Positions 22,068 to 22,408 of a DNA stretch of 22,408 nucleotides are shown here, one piece after another. Under the pieces are notes generated by a model. It was not told the DNA's origin. It did not search any database and was given only the letters and a program-made list of their open reading frames with translations. Source of the stretch: CAYMND01 sp964465065 (GTDB lineage: Bacteria; Acidobacteriota; Aminicenantia; UBA2199); contig CAYXHZ010000049.1 of the NCBI GenBank assembly GCA_964465065.1, positions 1-22,408 of the forward strand, read 5' to 3'. Both the position numbers and the translations under genes were made by a program. Position 1 is the stretch's first letter. Each line of letters opens with the position of its first letter.

Positions 22068-22408
22068 TCAGGCTTCGCCGCCGCGTCCGCTCTTCCGCCG
22101 CCGGGCGAAAAATGAACTGAGCAGGGTCGAGGCCTCGCCAGCCCGCAAGCCTTCTTCGATCGTAACCAGGTGGTTGTACACCGCCGCTATCCGGTCGAAA
22201 CTTCCGGTTGAAAAGATGCCGGCCTTGGCGTCGGCGGCGGCATAGACCAGAGTCTCGACGCGGGCGTGCACCATGGCGCTGTAGCACATCAGGCAGGGTT
22301 CAAGAGTGCAGATCAGCAGGGTATCGACCAGGCGGTAGTTGCCGACCAGTTCGGCTCCCCGGCGCAGGACCAGCATCTCGGCGTGAGCCGTCGGATCGGA
22401 GGCGCCGA
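22068..22408 (-). CDS. tadA: tRNA-specific adenosine deaminase TadA (5' part beyond window)
   Basis: The frame stays open to the window edge, so the N-terminus is missing; 112 residues are visible. DPTAHAEML (around 22370-22400) is the zinc-binding HAE motif with the catalytic Glu, and LEPCLMCYSAMVHAR is the PCxxC motif. VYAAADAKAG and a basic C-terminal tail (FARRRKSGRGG) complete the TadA pattern. It converts A34 to inosine in tRNA-Arg(ACG). An internal ATG (22376) would drop the HAE motif and is not the real start. A guanine-type nucleoside deaminase is less likely given these motifs. Confidence 0.9.
   Translation of the reverse strand, partial: GASDPTAHAEMLVLRRGAELVGNYRLVDTLLICTLEPCLMCYSAMVHARVETLVYAAADAKAGIFSTGSFDRIAAVYNHLVTIEEGLRAGEASTLLSSFFARRRKSGRGGEA

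Overview
The window comes from a Gram-negative bacterium with moderately high GC. Genes for lipid A and Kdo assembly (waaA, lpxK, an lpxL-type acyltransferase), an RlpA lipoprotein and a GT-C glycosyltransferase show an outer membrane. Two strong sigma-54-type promoter candidates, a sigma-54 enhancer-binding protein, a B12-binding radical SAM protein and a TM1266-like protein suggest an anaerobe of the Desulfobacterota/Desulfuromonadota type. That placement is inference; no rRNA or marker gene settles it.

Left part (1-1870): a secreted two-repeat beta-sandwich protein reads leftward from a near-consensus sigma-54 promoter (901-916). A perfect 10+10 bp inverted repeat (982-1007) lies about 105 bp upstream of the predicted start and looks like an enhancer site. 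A REP/RAYT unit follows: four copies of a 28-34 bp perfect palindrome whose foot is GTAG, and an HUH/Y1 transposase-like RAYT gene that carries one palindrome in frame inside its own coding sequence.

Central minus-strand operon (9288 down to 1871): FHA-AAA+-Fis sigma-54 activator, rlpA, ppnP, B12-binding radical SAM protein, rlmN and a Ski2-like helicase, with overlaps or short gaps throughout. Divergent from the activator is a 316 bp non-coding region with repeated TATAACC motifs, a GG-N10-GC sigma-54 promoter candidate, and about 100 nt later a textbook intrinsic terminator on the plus strand. Together these predict an unannotated sigma-54-driven small RNA. A small TM1266-like regulator converges on that terminator.

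Plus-strand block (9912-18867): archease and RtcB (RNA ligase pair), then a tightly packed envelope operon, waaA-lpxK-lpxL-rph, followed by homologues of the Helicobacter/Campylobacter cell-shape enzymes Csd6/Pgp2 (YkuD fold plus NTF2-like domain) and Csd4/Pgp1 (M99-type carboxypeptidase). This suggests peptidoglycan trimming and a curved or helical cell.

Right part (18801-22408): on the minus strand a 105-residue peptide with seven CxxG repeats at 9-12 residue intervals lies directly upstream of an HPr-kinase-like P-loop protein. This pair is the best candidate for an undescribed system (a RiPP-like precursor with its kinase-like partner). Then come tRNA-Ser(CGA), a membrane GT-C glycosyltransferase whose promoter spacer contains an A12 tract, and the 3' portion of tadA running off the window.
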